Under the pieces are notes generated by a model, which searched no databases, was not told the DNA's origin, and saw only the letters and a list, made by a program, of their open reading frames with translations. DNA of 64,000 bases from positions 558,001-622,000 of the forward strand of contig OY751488.1 in the NCBI GenBank assembly GCA_963565915.1, read 5' to 3'. Both the position numbers and the translations under genes were made by a program. Shown here in pieces: positions 1-11,427 of this stretch; within the stretch, counting starts at the first letter, position 1; every line of letters begins with the position of its first letter. Source of the stretch: Entoloma clypeatum (lineage: Eukaryota; Basidiomycota; Agaricomycetes; Agaricales; Entolomataceae).

Positions 1-1593
1 TATCACCCCCATCAAGATACGATACGAGCCTGGGGCTCGCAGGACCTTTCTTACCCCGCCGTTTTAATGATACATCTTGTCATCCAGCCTCCCTTTTTTC
101 TACCTCTGATCGGAGTCCCGATATCCCACCTAATCATCGAGCCTCGCATTTTCATTGACTGTTGTATCTTCACGTATGTACCAACTACAGCGCTTGGCTT
201 GGTGTGTTTCATTCTTTTCTTTTCCTGTGTGTCTTGTACATGTGCCTTTGTGCTTCGATTTTGTCAATGTCTTGATGCTTGGTGGTGTCGCGGTGTTTTG
301 TGATTTATTAAACGATGTTATCTGTGTTCAGCGGAATTAATTGGCGTTCACTGGCTAGTAGTCGAATTGGGCATGAACATCGAACGTTCCGCGATCCCAA
401 GTGCGCCATCTGATATGTCTAATCATGGTTCGGTATCGCTCTTATTGCTGATCTGACTCCAATTTAGTGGGTTGCAGCTGTTGCCTCTAAGGGATGGAAA
501 CTCGTCTGAAATACTTTCAGATCGGATATGCCAATCCTTCAACACTCAATCCCTATGACATCCATTCTTGCACCCCCAACATCCGAAGCCGAATTCAGAG
601 GCGACGTAGTCACTCCCGCAGACCCCGACTACTCCGCTGTCTCGAAATGGGCAGCCAACGCAGGAGGCTGACGTTGGTCTCGCTATCAAGTATGTGCTTT
701 CATGCAAAGCTCAAAGGTCGTCTAGCCAGTTATCATTCTTCAATTGTTTTACAACGGCTCCGGGGCGGAAAGGAGGGCTAATTTCGAGGCTTTTCTTTGA
801 AACTGATTCGTCGAGCATTTACTTGCTGCCTCCCTCAATGTAACGTTCACACACAGGTCCGGTTGCGGACCAGACATGCGAGATACCTTATGAGGAGTCG
901 AATGTTATACAAGTAGGTCGCGCACAATTCTGCATCTTGAACGCGTTTTACATTCCTATCTGAAATCCTGCGCAGGAGGGCCATGTTTCGGTAGGCATTT
1001 CAGAGGTGCAACACCAGCGCGAACACTTTTGACTATCCGTCTGTCTCATTGAGATGGTGAACGGCCCACCCTGACGGTTTCTTCCGTGTGGCACTCGTCT
1101 TCCAGTATGTTTCCTTGAAAAAAGTTGCTCTGGTTCCAAAAGTCACAACGGCATTCCGACGTGATATAGCGCTTGATACGGTAACATTGTTACATAGGAG
1201 AAAGACAGCGAGGAAGATTTAGCCAAGGCGAGAGCAAACGCGAAGGAGGTTGGTAAAAGACCTTCTGCTTGGTGACTATCTACCGGGTGGGGAGCCGGGT
1301 TTGGGGTACCGCAGCTATGGTGCACTCGAATCTAATTCTCTCACACAAATGAGCCTTCTAACCATTTCTTGCATATAGATCATGACGGAGATGCAGGTGT
1401 GGTAGTCGATTGCGGTTGAGCGCAAGCCTTCAGAAGGTGCGATGTGGTTGAAGATCTCGAGATATATGTCGTTGAGGATGGGTGTTACTTGCTTAGAGTC
1501 CTTGATATACGTGTTGGTGCTGCCGCTTTTTTTTTCCTTTCTCGAGAACCAGTCTTTGCGACCTGATTATACAAAATCTCAAATGCGGCATGC
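1..1593. other. No supported gene
   Basis: Only short open frames occur on both strands, and none shows a recognisable domain or a consistent exon-intron pattern. The first 340 bases are T-rich and could be the 3' untranslated end of a gene lying to the left, but no coding exon can be shown. Confidence 0.5.
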
Positions 1594-1675
1594 GGCGCTA
1601 TAGTGTAGTGGTTATCACTCGAGATTTTGACTGAACCCACTTCTCGTAACCCCAGTTCGAACCCGGGTAGTGCCT
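1594..1675 (+). tRNA. tRNA-Gln(TTG) with a 10-nt intron
   Basis: The cloverleaf can be folded by eye. The acceptor arm GGCGCTA (1594-1600) pairs with TAGTGCC (1668-1674), followed by discriminator T. The D-arm is of the GTGTAGTGGTTATCAC type found in fungal tRNA-Gln. The anticodon stem is CGAGA/TCTCG and the anticodon is TTG. The anticodon loop is 17 nt, so a 10-nt intron (1631-1640) follows position 37, the standard place. The T-arm is CCCAG-TTCGAAC-CCGGG, with one A-C mismatch in the stem. The mature length would be 72 nt, as for yeast tRNA-Gln. A T-run follows as a Pol III stop. Confidence 0.88.
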
Positions 1676-1687
1676 TTCCCTTCAACC

Positions 1688-1692
1688 TTTTT
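1688..1692 (+). terminator. Pol III T-run terminator of tRNA-Gln
   Basis: Five T residues lie 13 bases after the tRNA-Gln discriminator base, the usual RNA polymerase III stop signal. Confidence 0.6.
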
Positions 1693-1877
1693 CCTACAAG
1701 GTGTGTAGATCTGGGGCAGATGAGAAGGCCCCAATCCATGTAATGTTGACGATGGTACTCTGGCATCCCGAAACAAATTCCCAGGCCTTGGACAATATTG
1801 CCCTGGGTCAACGGCAACACAAGCCTTTGTTATGGGGAGGACATCTGATTGGATCACTGACACAGCCACGGACCGAC

Positions 1878-1882
1878 AAAAA
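1878..1882 (-). terminator. Pol III T-run terminator of tRNA-Ala
   Basis: On the minus strand five T residues follow the discriminator A of tRNA-Ala directly. Confidence 0.65.
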
Positions 1883-1984
1883 TGGACGTTCAGGGGATTG
1901 AACCCTGGACCTTATACACACGGTGACCGCGTCCAGAAGACGTGCTCTTGCAAAGCATACGCGCTACCACTGCGCTAAACGCCC
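1883..1984 (-). tRNA. tRNA-Ala(TGC) with an intron of about 30 nt
   Basis: On the minus strand the acceptor arm GGGCGTT pairs with AACGTCC, including one G-T pair, and is followed by discriminator A. The D-arm is GCGC-AGTGGTA-GCGC. The anticodon stem TATGC/GTATA encloses TT-TGC-A, giving anticodon TGC. The T-arm CAGGG-TTCAATC-CCCTG is perfect. The 102-nt gene minus a 72-nt mature tRNA leaves an intron of about 30 nt after position 37. The gene is convergent with the tRNA-Gln gene. Confidence 0.9.
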
Positions 1985-2392
1985 ATTCTTCTCATCTCAC
2001 TCTTTCCTCCAAACATTTACCCTCAAACTCACTGTATTATAAAACAAAAACCGGAAGAAAAAAAAACGATGCTAGTGTGGTTGTTTGCAGGAGCCTCATG
2101 AACTTGCCATGTTATCGAGTTTTCTGATTTCAATAATTTGGGGTGACGTGTGGATAAGTAAGTATTCCCTTGAGCTGCGCCGGCCCCAAGTTGTGAACAC
2201 TCAAAAGGAATAGGCCAAGCGTCCGAACCACTCAATTACTGCTATGACATCGGGAAAATCTTGCTTTTTGTAAACCCACGATACATATGATCCCACGTTT
2301 TTCTCTGGCACCGTCGGCCTCGGAAAAAAAACGCAGTGAGGTCGAGCGCATACCAAGAACAGGATGGCTCACGAAGAGGTTGCGAAAACGCA

Positions 2393-4192
2393 TTATTCAA
2401 CAGAATCACTATCACCTCCTCCACTTGATTCAGCCAGAAACAAGAACCTGAGACTGCAGGCGACATAGTAAGCAAAAGGGATTTTCATAGTTACAATTTC
2501 TGCATAGATGCGACAGACCCGCCAGACCACCCGGTTTCCACCATCATCCGTGGACGCTGGAAGTAGAGATACCGCAACCCACCTCTCTAGACTCAAGCTC
2601 ACGTCCCTGTCTTGAAGCCCCAAGGCCCGAGCGAGATCCTTTAACCATAAAAGAAGGCGAACGCCGCAATGGTACGATGAATATGAGAGCGTATGAAAGC
2701 ATAAGGATCGCAAGTCACCCCGAACCGATGATCTGCAGGCCTTAGTGACCCATCGCGCTTGTACGAGGCCCGCGATGTCCTTGACGTTGACTGACTCCAA
2801 GGAACATTCGATAGATTGAAGGCATGGCAAGAGTTCCCCAGAACGAATTCGCTGGGCGGCAGAAGTCGACAGTAAAGCATCATTAGTGCTCACATTGGTG
2901 AGGAGTGGTACGACCTCAAGTATCGGCTCCAGATCCATGTTTCCTGAGTTGCGTATACGCAGATGCGTGAGAGGGCAGTTCGAACGATTTATCAATCCTA
3001 CCAACACGGAGGGTGACGGGCAGCGTTCAATTTCTGTGCCAAACTCGAGTGAGAGCCGGTCAAGCGATGGCAAGATGAAAGGCTCCAAAAATTGGGCATA
3101 CGATGTCAGTGCCTTTATGATTATAGTGAATTCACGTAAGAATGGAAGCATGATGCTGTTACGCTCGTGTGCTGCTAATTGCGAGGCGAAGCCCTCGGAG
3201 GAAGTTCGATTTCCCACATCCAGCGTACATTCGACCAGAGACGTGCAGTGCACCAGTAAGGCGTGCCCAACGGCCGGGGCCAACATCATCCCTGAATGAA
3301 CGGTTGTCAATTGGGTGCATGACACCATGGCAAACCGAAGCGATATTTTCCCACCGTGAAGTGTAAGTCTGCGGAAGGCGGGAGCTTGGTTAAAAAAACT
3401 TGGGTCACTTCCAGGGAGATCTATTGGGTATGAGCAGTGGGCGTCAAATGCTTCTAAAGAGTCCCCCTCCAGCGAAAGAAAATGCTTCATAAGTGCTGGG
3501 GATGTTCGCAAAGATAGCTTCTTGAAACGAGGAGCGTATGGAACAATGGCCTCATTTATGAAGCGCTGAACCGATGCACGGCGGTTTTCGTAGAAGGAGG
3601 CAGTGAAATCAAGGGGCGATTGCCTTGCTCGATTGATGACCTGCTCCAGGGTCTGCCTGGTCTCGACTTCCCACCAGTTGACCTGTATCTGGCTCCATAA
3701 CCGTGTCTCGCCCAAAGCTATATGCCGCCAAGCTGAGCAGACACGGATCAAGTTCCAGGGGACAGAGGTGCTCAGAGCCGGGATTTCCACCCCTTTTGGA
3801 CCGAGACTATGTACGAATACCTTGGCAAGTAGTTCAGGAGGGAGCTGTTTGTGAGGAGGGAATGCCATCCGTAGTCTTCGTACGAGATCGATCCGTCGAG
3901 CCTGAAGTTTTCGGAGAGTAAGGGAGACTGACTTCCCTTGCGACGCTATTTTTCCAAAGAGATCAATTTCAGCCTTGAACCTAGTTGTGTGGCTCGCCAG
4001 ATATTTGACGCGAAGCCGCTCTGATCCATCCAGTGTTTCGTTTGTCATTGGGATCTGAGCCTTGTTTAAGTTGCCTTCGAGCATGCATAACAAAGATTTC
4101 GCTTCGGTCAGAAGATCGCGAATACGCAACAGCTGCCACTCTGAAATGAATGTCAGAGATATCGGTAAAAAGTCAATTGCGGACCATGGCAT
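2393..4192 (-). CDS. F-box domain protein
   Basis: A single-exon 599-aa protein. An N-terminal helical stretch (residues about 20-110, ending in a K-L-Q-A-R-R-I-D segment) leads into an F-box-like motif around residues 110-165: PPHKQLPPELLAKVFVHSL, then VCSAWRHIALGETRLWS. The rest contains irregular leucine-rich stretches, as in the many agaricomycete F-box proteins with degenerate LRR tails. By family knowledge the F-box would bind Skp1 and recruit a substrate to an SCF ubiquitin ligase. No substrate can be inferred. It is the same architectural type as the F-box gene at 28729-30270, but the sequences are divergent. The start chosen is the first in-frame ATG. No intron is needed. Confidence 0.75.
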   Translation of the reverse strand: MPWSAIDFLPISLTFISEWQLLRIRDLLTEAKSLLCMLEGNLNKAQIPMTNETLDGSERLRVKYLASHTTRFKAEIDLFGKIASQGKSVSLTLRKLQARRIDLVRRLRMAFPPHKQLPPELLAKVFVHSLGPKGVEIPALSTSVPWNLIRVCSAWRHIALGETRLWSQIQVNWWEVETRQTLEQVINRARQSPLDFTASFYENRRASVQRFINEAIVPYAPRFKKLSLRTSPALMKHFLSLEGDSLEAFDAHCSYPIDLPGSDPSFFNQAPAFRRLTLHGGKISLRFAMVSCTQLTTVHSGMMLAPAVGHALLVHCTSLVECTLDVGNRTSSEGFASQLAAHERNSIMLPFLREFTIIIKALTSYAQFLEPFILPSLDRLSLEFGTEIERCPSPSVLVGLINRSNCPLTHLRIRNSGNMDLEPILEVVPLLTNVSTNDALLSTSAAQRIRSGELLPCLQSIECSLESVNVKDIAGLVQARWVTKACRSSVRGDLRSLCFHTLSYSSYHCGVRLLLWLKDLARALGLQDRDVSLSLERWVAVSLLPASTDDGGNRVVWRVCRIYAEIVTMKIPFAYYVACSLRFLFLAESSGGGDSDSVE

Positions 4193-4518
4193 AATTGGAC
4201 ATCTTCGAGGTGTTCATATTCGGCAAGGATATGGATTCAAATATTGTTCTACGAGTAGTCGAACGTTGCTGATAGAGCCAAAGAGTCGCTCAATTTTAGG
4301 GTTGATCAGGGAACGGAAGGAAGGCACCGATGATCAACCATCTCAAGCTACATTGAAACAACCAAACAAAAACAAAGGTAGGTTGCAATAACGATATCAA
4401 CTGAGCAGCGCAGAGCACTAAATACAATGAGGAAATCTGAATCCCGTGAAGTGTTTTAGATGCGAGTGTCTACCGTCCATTGCAAACAAGCGAAGAAAGC
4501 ACAATATTTTCTGAACCC

Positions 4519-7396
4519 TCACCACCCCTTGTCCAACCCCCTCACCTCAACCTTCCCTAGCGCCGTTCTCAACACCCGATTGATTCCCTCCTGCTTCTCC
4601 GCTTTGACCATATCTCCGACAGATCTATGCAGCTCTGTCATGACCACACATCAGCCCTCGACTTACCAGTAAGAAACAATAACGGGTATGCAAAACGCAC
4701 CGACAAACCGCTCACCCACCCACACCCTCATCCTCAAATTACCCAACGCCTCCATCGCAACGTGATGCCCACCCTCTCCCGACGTTCCCGACTTTCGGTG
4801 CTTATCTCCCGCCCCAAGCCCCGATGCAATCTGTTCACAGGTACCCAGGATGGTGACGGCGCTCTCCGGGGCGGTTTGCAGATAATGCGAGGCCGAAAGC
4901 GCCAAGACCAGCGCACGCAGGTGGTTGTCCCCACTTCGCGTGGCAAGGTTGAGGGCTTGCCGGAGATGTGTTCTATACAAAGGGTCAGGTCTTTCCCTGT
5001 TCGAGAGGGAGTTGGAGAAGAACCCACTTGGACCCCAGAAGTTCATCACACAAACATGCACAGATAACCTCTCCGATAGCGCTCAACGATCCTCCCATGC
5101 CACGACATTCTTCCACCACCTCTTTGCTCATCTTCTTGAGCTCCTGGAGCTCTTTCTCATCTTCTCCCTCTTCGTCTCCTGCCATCTCTAGAAGCGCGCC
5201 ATCACCATCTTCATCCTCGACATCACACATCTTGACATCCCCATCCCCATCCGCGCCTCCCTTCCCACTCGTACTTCCTTCCTCGCCACCATTTCCCCGC
5301 TTGTCCGCCATTCTCATTCGCAAAACCCCAATCCGGACCCACACCTCCCCTGCCCGCGCAGCGACCCTCACCCACTCGTCTCGCTCGTACACTTGCTCCT
5401 CCTCCTCCACCACCAAATATTTCCGCTTTCCTCCCGCACGTGAACGGGCCTCATGCCGACCCCCTGCAGCCAGCCACCCCGCAATCTCATAGCATTTCCT
5501 CGCCCTGTCCGTCCTTCCCAGCGCATGTGCGAGCTGTGCGTTTATAAGCGTGATGCGTGCCGCATAGGAGGGGAAGAGCCTGTGTGTGCGGAGATGGGCG
5601 GTCAGTTCATTCAGTGTCTGTGCGAGGAGAGAATTACTAATTCAAGACTGATGAGAGACGGACGAGGAAGACGGACCGATTCGGCTTCGTGGAATTCGGA
5701 ACGCATGATGCAGACCTAGATGGGGGTCATATCAGATATGAATGGCAAGCACTGAAAAACTCACGTTGATGATTTCAGCCAACAGATCAGCCTTCATGAG
5801 TACCATGCTCTTCTTCACACTTGCCACGTCCGCAAGCGTCGCTTCCCGTGGAACTGCAAGGGCCTCATCAACACAACATACACGAAAGAGGTGAAACGAA
5901 AGGAGTTGACTTACGAACGACCTCTTTCCCGCCAATTACGCCCCAGTTCACGCCCGTTCCAGCGGTTCCCTCATCCCGCCGCGACGGAGAACCAAAACCA
6001 GGACTCTCGCGGTTCCCAGACCCGATCTCAGCCGCGACGACCCCCAGCCCCTCCCTCGCAAAGACCTTCTTCCTCGGTTTGCGCCCAACCGCATCGCGCT
6101 TAGCAGCCGCGCTCACAAGACAGGTAAGGATGTATAGCACCCTTGGATGTGTACCGGAGATGTAGAGAGGGTGGGTGTACGTGCTCGTGTCTGTGGGCCC
6201 AAAGGGGATCTGCGGACGGTGGGGGGAAGACAGGGATTAGAAAAAAGGCGGAGGAGAGAAAGGGGCGAACAAACCTGGATGACACCACCCGTTCTTTGAT
6301 TACCCTCCTTCAGCGCTCCCTGGTCCGCAAGCGCATGCAGAGCCTGCACCCTCTCCCATGCGGCTGTGGCATCACCAAAGTGGGTGTGGGCCACAGCCGT
6401 CAGAACAAGGAGGTGGATGTGGAGTGACGGAGGGATGACTGGTGATGGATCGTGTTCTGGGGACGATGGGGTCGATGGCGATGCAGCAAATGGTGAGGGC
6501 GACGGAGACGAAGGCGCCGGTGCTGCTGGAGAGGAGGGGGGAAGAAGGGGAGTGGAAGAGGACGGGGTGGTCGAGTAGGACGCAAAGGCATCCTCGGCAG
6601 CTCGAACCGCCTCCGCGACGTTTCCCCACACTCCATGTCGAATTAGGATCTGCACCCGAATTACGAGTGCCAGCAAGGCCACTAGTTTCGTGGAGCTGCA
6701 CCCCACGGAGAGCTGGTAGAGGTCCTTTACCGCGGCGAGGCATTTTGCGAGTGCGGGGCTGACGCCACCACTGTTCGAGGCAAGGGACGAGTTTGAGGAG
6801 AAAACGTCCGCTTCGGATGCAAGACCGCGTATCAACGCCAAATGCGCCGAGAATACCACGTTGGGCGGATCTCTCGCCGGTACAAACGACACAATGAGTT
6901 TCCGGAGGGTGTGGTGTGCGAACCGAGCGTTGTTCTGGTGGTGCTGCGCTAGACGGGCGGAGAGGATTATTAAATGTGGTGCGTAGAATTTTAGCGCAGG
7001 GTTCTGTACGGAATTTCTCGTCATTTGGGTTGGGAATCACGACTGTGGCGAGGAAGGAACCTTGTGAGCAATCAGCAGCGCCTTCGTCAGGGCCTTCTCA
7101 ACCTCCCCCTCGACATCCCGAATCCCCGTCTCAAGTCTTCCAAGGCCTAACTCTGCCAATCCCGTCCATGCCCGGCATTCGTCCACAGGATCAAGTCCCT
7201 GGAGGGCGAGACACTGGCGAAGAGCATGCTGAGCGAGTGCAATGCTCTGGTGGTGGCGTTTGTGTGTCGGGGGGTGAAGAACCAGCGACGGGATGGAAAG
7301 GAGTAATTTAGGGGGTGGAATAACGGAGAGTACGGGAGGAGGTTCTGTTCGGAGGCGTTTTGTGGGACGCGGATTCGTGTCCGACATGGAGGTCAT
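4519..7396 (-). CDS. Cohesin-loading factor, MAU2/Scc4 family
   Basis: Multi-exon minus-strand gene encoding the TPR-like partner of Scc2 that loads cohesin onto chromatin. Exons I can place: 7061-7396, 6275-7003, 5915-6209, 5765-5853, one or two covering roughly 5040-5630 and then down to about 4700, and a short last exon ending with TGA at 4519-4521. Conserved blocks are the ALKFYAPHLIILSARLAQ-type segment in exon 2, HLRQALNLATRSGDNHLRA and TCEQIASGLGAG near the C-terminus, and the terminal VWVGERFV joined over an intron to ELHRSVGDMVKAEKQEG. These match the TPR landmarks of MAU2 proteins. Acidic and Gly/Ser-rich low-complexity inserts (DEDGDG near 5200; Ser/Pro-rich near 6500) are unusual. 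ATG at 7394-7396, with an alternative at 7385-7387. Confidence 0.82.
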
Positions 7397-9845
7397 CGTC
7401 AGAAGGGGCCCGTCACGTGTTGTGACAGTACGCGTTTCTCCATTGACACCAGGCCCACCTCCGAACTTTCCTCCACGTTGTACTTATTCCTCAACTATGT
7501 CCATCGGTACACGGCCTCAACCAGTCAAAATCGACCACGATCTCAGGAATATCTGACGTTCCGAACCACGTTTTTTTTGTCCGGAATCAGGATCTGGACG
7601 AGCAATCTGGCGTCCCACAGCCCTTATTCTATCAATACACGTAAGTAGACTCTCGACAATCATTGACGATGGCGAGGGTGCCTCGCACCCACTGATGAGG
7701 GGTAGATCATTTTCATCGCGGATGTCGTGCGAACCGTGGCGGTTCAAATTCAAGAAAGGAATATCAAGCGACCTGAGATTGGTGTAAGTTTGCCACCACG
7801 GGTCTGTACACAAGTAAATTATACAGATGTCTGGCTCCACACCCTTATCAACAATTTCATCGGAACGTCCTGCCGACCCATTCATGACAGCACCACAGCA
7901 ATCATCGTTACCGTTCTTATAGATGTATCAATTTACCTGTCTGCATACTCAACATTTGTATTCAGCATGCAGCAGTCGAGGAATCAATTGTTCGAACTCT
8001 TCTAGTCCGCAATGCAAAATTGATTCCAGACAAAAGCTTGACGCGACTCGACCGTCTGATTCAGGGATAACTCTATTTGTGAACCCCCCCTTCAATCGGA
8101 AAAGCTCTTACACATGGAAGAGGGTCATAGGAGGAGGGGATAACGGCAGCTTACTAGGATAGCCGCCGTGACTGATGAAGATTCAAGTCAGAAATCAGGG
8201 AGCGCGCAAAAGGAACGAGGATGGAGGGGAAGACAACGGAAAATTTGAGGGATTTCACCCCTCGGGTATTCAACTAAGCATCATCAGAAGGTCGCAAAAT
8301 AGAGGCGGCTTCTGTTTTATTATCAAATAATGTTGAGAGATTTTCCAGACCACGTACGCCGATGCCGCCTTGGATGAACGTGATTTCCTTGGGGTGTTTC
8401 GGAGGCAACTTGTCGACCGGGCCACCCTGGTCCCGAGAAGTGACATAAGAAGCTGTTTTCTTCCTCGAAATCGAGGGACTTGTCAGCGGAGAAGGAAGAA
8501 GAGAAGTTTCGTGACGGAGATCTGGAAGGCATCCATGCGCTGCCGAATTCTGAACTCGCGTGACGTGGGCCCGCCATGAGGGACTTTCGCTTGTGGGATA
8601 GGAAGTTGTTGTTGGATATCTCGATGCATCCACCGTTGAAACCCCTAACGACGGGGGGGATTCTTTTCGCGTCCCATATTTCTGGATGAAGGCACAGCCA
8701 GACTGTACCCCAAATGGCGTTTGGGACTCCTTCATGCTTGGGGCTTCTTCCCTGCGTCATCTAAAAGCCAGGCGATGGTAACCTACCGATCTATGGCACA
8801 CGGACCGGGTGGGACGAGACTAACTAGCAACGACGACATGCAAAGGTGGCGCAACAACCTACGTGGGTCATGGTATGTTAGATCCTAGACTGTGGAAGAC
8901 GGCATTGTTACAGACGTCACCTCGTTGGGCCAGAAAGTATCAAACGATTGAGTACCCAAATTTCTTTTTTATGTTCCTATGAGTCTCCTTTTGCTTCTAC
9001 CTCTTTTCTGCCTCGCGATAGCGCGAAGAAGGGCCCATCGTTGTGGAGGGGCTCGGAGACGACAGGAAGGTCGGGAACGATTTTAAGCGTCCAGTAGACT
9101 AGGAGAAAATCGGAAAATGTGACGTGAGCGATAGAGAAAGGAGGTCGGTAGTAAAGCCCACTGACGACATCACCCGGTCCCACTGGCGGTCTAGACAACA
9201 CGGCCCGCGGTTAAAATATCATCATGATTTCTCTTCCAGCTTCACGTTCCCATCATAACCCTGCCAACCAACTCGGGCCATGTTCTAGACTCCAAGTCGC
9301 GGCGTTCTTAGTCGCGCCGCAGCCCCGAAGGTTCCCCCAATAGCCTCCGACCTAGAGTTGGCTCTTGATACTTGCGGAGACAGTCGGTGGGGAGACCTTA
9401 CGCAATGTGGAGTGTGTTGAGTTCGGGGAGACGGTTCCATAATGGTGACTGGGTGCAGAATTAGGAGCTTAGGGTGAGAGCTACATACTATATGTTCGAC
9501 TATCGAGTCAGAGAAGAGACTGAGGAAGAGGCCCAGAGGTGAAGCAAAGATCGAAAGCAGGGAGAGGCCAGATGTGTTCCGGTAGAGCTAGCAATGCGGT
9601 GGTCATCAGAGTCGTCTGCTAGGATTATGTGGAAGCTTGTCATGAAGGTCACGTGATTTCGATTACTATATTGTAATTGAAAGTGCATTTGATCCCGTTC
9701 CCACAGAAGTGACGGTAATTACACCTTTCTTGTCCTCGCCATCACGACAAACATCCGCCGCCCTTGTTCACCCTCTTCCTTCCTTTCCTCCCCCCCGACG
9801 ACCACCACTCCCTCATCGTCTTCCTCCTTCCAACACACTTGAATC
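7397..9845. other. 2.4-kb intergenic stretch, no supported gene
   Basis: This stretch lies between the MAU2 start (minus strand) and the G-alpha start (plus strand), so it holds both promoters. Overlapping frames near 8274-8760 on the minus strand reach 145-153 aa but show no domain, no splice pattern and no codon preference that I can defend. The last 140 bases before 9846 are C/T-rich, typical of a fungal core promoter and 5' leader. Confidence 0.45.
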
Positions 9846-11427
9846 ATGGGCGGGTGCTTGTCCACAGCTGATCGAGCCGGCAGGGCCAGGTCTCATGCCA
9901 TCGACAAGCAAATCGAAGAAGACAATCGAAAGTACAAGCGGGAATGCAAAATTCTCCTCCTCGGTTCGTCAACTTCTTTCTCGCTTACTCTCAACTATCT
10001 TTCTTGGTCATAACGATCCCCGGCCGTTAACCAATCAGCGCTCGGTGGTGCCATCTGGTCGGGGCAAGGCAGTGAGTGGCACAGGGTTGGACTGAGAAAC
10101 CACGCTGCTGCTGGCAATACCTCGTCCTGCGGAATGTCTTCATTTCGAATCATGAAGACTGACGCCGTGCTTTCATTTCTATCTAGGCTCCGGCGAGTCC
10201 GGAAAGACCACTATCGTCAAACAGATGAAGATCATCCACAAAGGCGGCTTCACACCAGCAGAGCTAGCAGATTATCGACCCGCCATCTACAAGAACGTCC
10301 TCGACTCCGCCCAGGCCATCATCGTCTACATGCGCAAAGTCGGCCTCGAGTGTGCCGAGTACAACAACCGCGTTTACGCAGACAAGATTCTCGACTACAG
10401 GCTGGACGGTTCGCCGGGCACGTCCATGGCTAACCCTTACTTCTCCCCCGACATCGCGAACGCGATACACCAGATGTGGCAGGACCCCATCATCCCCAAG
10501 ATCATGGACGAACATTCAAGCGAATTTTATCTCATGGACAGCGCGGCGTAGTGAGTATCTTCGACCTTTTCTCACTGTGTCTCTTCTAACGTCCTTTCTC
10601 TCCAGCTTCTTCGGCGAGGTCATGCGGATAGGCACCCCTGGCTACGTCCCCGACGAGATGGACGTGTTACGAGCGAGACAGAAGAGCATCGGCATCATGG
10701 AGACGCGCTTCAGCGTGGGGACCCTCTCGTATGTGCCGTCTTTGTTCCTCCTTGCCTTCTCACCTCCTCATCCGACACTCCGGCAGAATACACATGTTTG
10801 ATGTCGGTGGCCAGCGTTCGGAACGCAGGAAGTGGATCCACTGCTTCGAGAGCGTCACCTCTATCATATTCTGCACGGCGTTGAGCGAGTACGATCAGGT
10901 TCTTTTGGAGGAGAAAACACAGGTGCGCTCATCCTCTTTCTCCTTGCTCCAGTTGGGCTCACGCACAGACCAGAACCGAATGGCCGAGTCACTCATCCTT
11001 TTCGAGTCTGTCATAAACTCGCGCTGGTTCCTCCGGACGTCCATCATTCTGTTCCTCAACAAGATTGACGTCTTTAAGCACAAACTCCCAAAGGTATGCC
11101 TCCTCCACCCGCAAATCTCCCCTGTCCTCCCGCCCATTTTATCAACCTCTAGGTCCCTCTCTCAAAATACTTTCCCGAGTACACCGGCGGTGCTGACGTC
11201 AACAAAGCCGCCAAGTACATCTTGTGGCGGTTCATGCAGGCGAACCGGGCACGGCTGACTGTCTATCCCCAGTATGTGTCTTTCCCCTGTCCATACCTGT
11301 GCGTGGCTGAGCGTCGTATCTCCACAGTTTGACACAGGCCACCGACACGAAGAATATTCGACTCGTTTTTGCGGCCGTGAAAGAGACGATATTGCAGAAC
11401 GCTTTGAAGGATTCAGGGATTCTCTAG
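9846..11427 (+). CDS. Heterotrimeric G-protein alpha subunit (Gpa/GNA-3-like)
   Basis: Seven exons: 9846-9963, 10187-10550, 10606-10728, 10787-10922, 10974-11093, 11153-11271, 11328-11427. Together they give 359 aa. The protein starts MGGCLS, giving Gly2 for N-myristoylation and Cys4 for palmitoylation, so it should sit on the inner plasma membrane. G1 is [10 protein letters not shown]3 is [12 protein letters not shown] with the catalytic Gln, G4 is FLNKIDVF and G5 is TQATDT. The C-terminus is KDSGIL, without a pertussis-toxin cysteine, which fits the group III (cAMP-pathway) fungal alphas. Switch I reads [12 protein letters not shown], where most alphas have RxKTTGI, so the Mg-coordinating Thr is Ser here. 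The start is fixed by the lipidation motif. All introns are GT-AG and short except the first (223 nt). Confidence 0.93.

Noticed and set aside
4663..5061. Termination of the MAU2 protein at an in-frame stop just after VGERFVG
   Set aside because: A GT donor directly after the codon GTC-G and an acceptor before AG-CTG join VGERFV to ELHRSVGDMV, as in MAU2 homologues. The stop is therefore intronic.
8274..8760. Two overlapping 145-153-codon minus-strand frames
   Set aside because: No domain, no preferred frame between the two, and no splice pattern. Not enough to call a gene.
9709..10095. 128-codon frame over the start of the G-alpha gene
   Set aside because: It reads through the 5' leader, exon 1 in another frame and intron 1. 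The lipidation motif fixes the true start at 9846.
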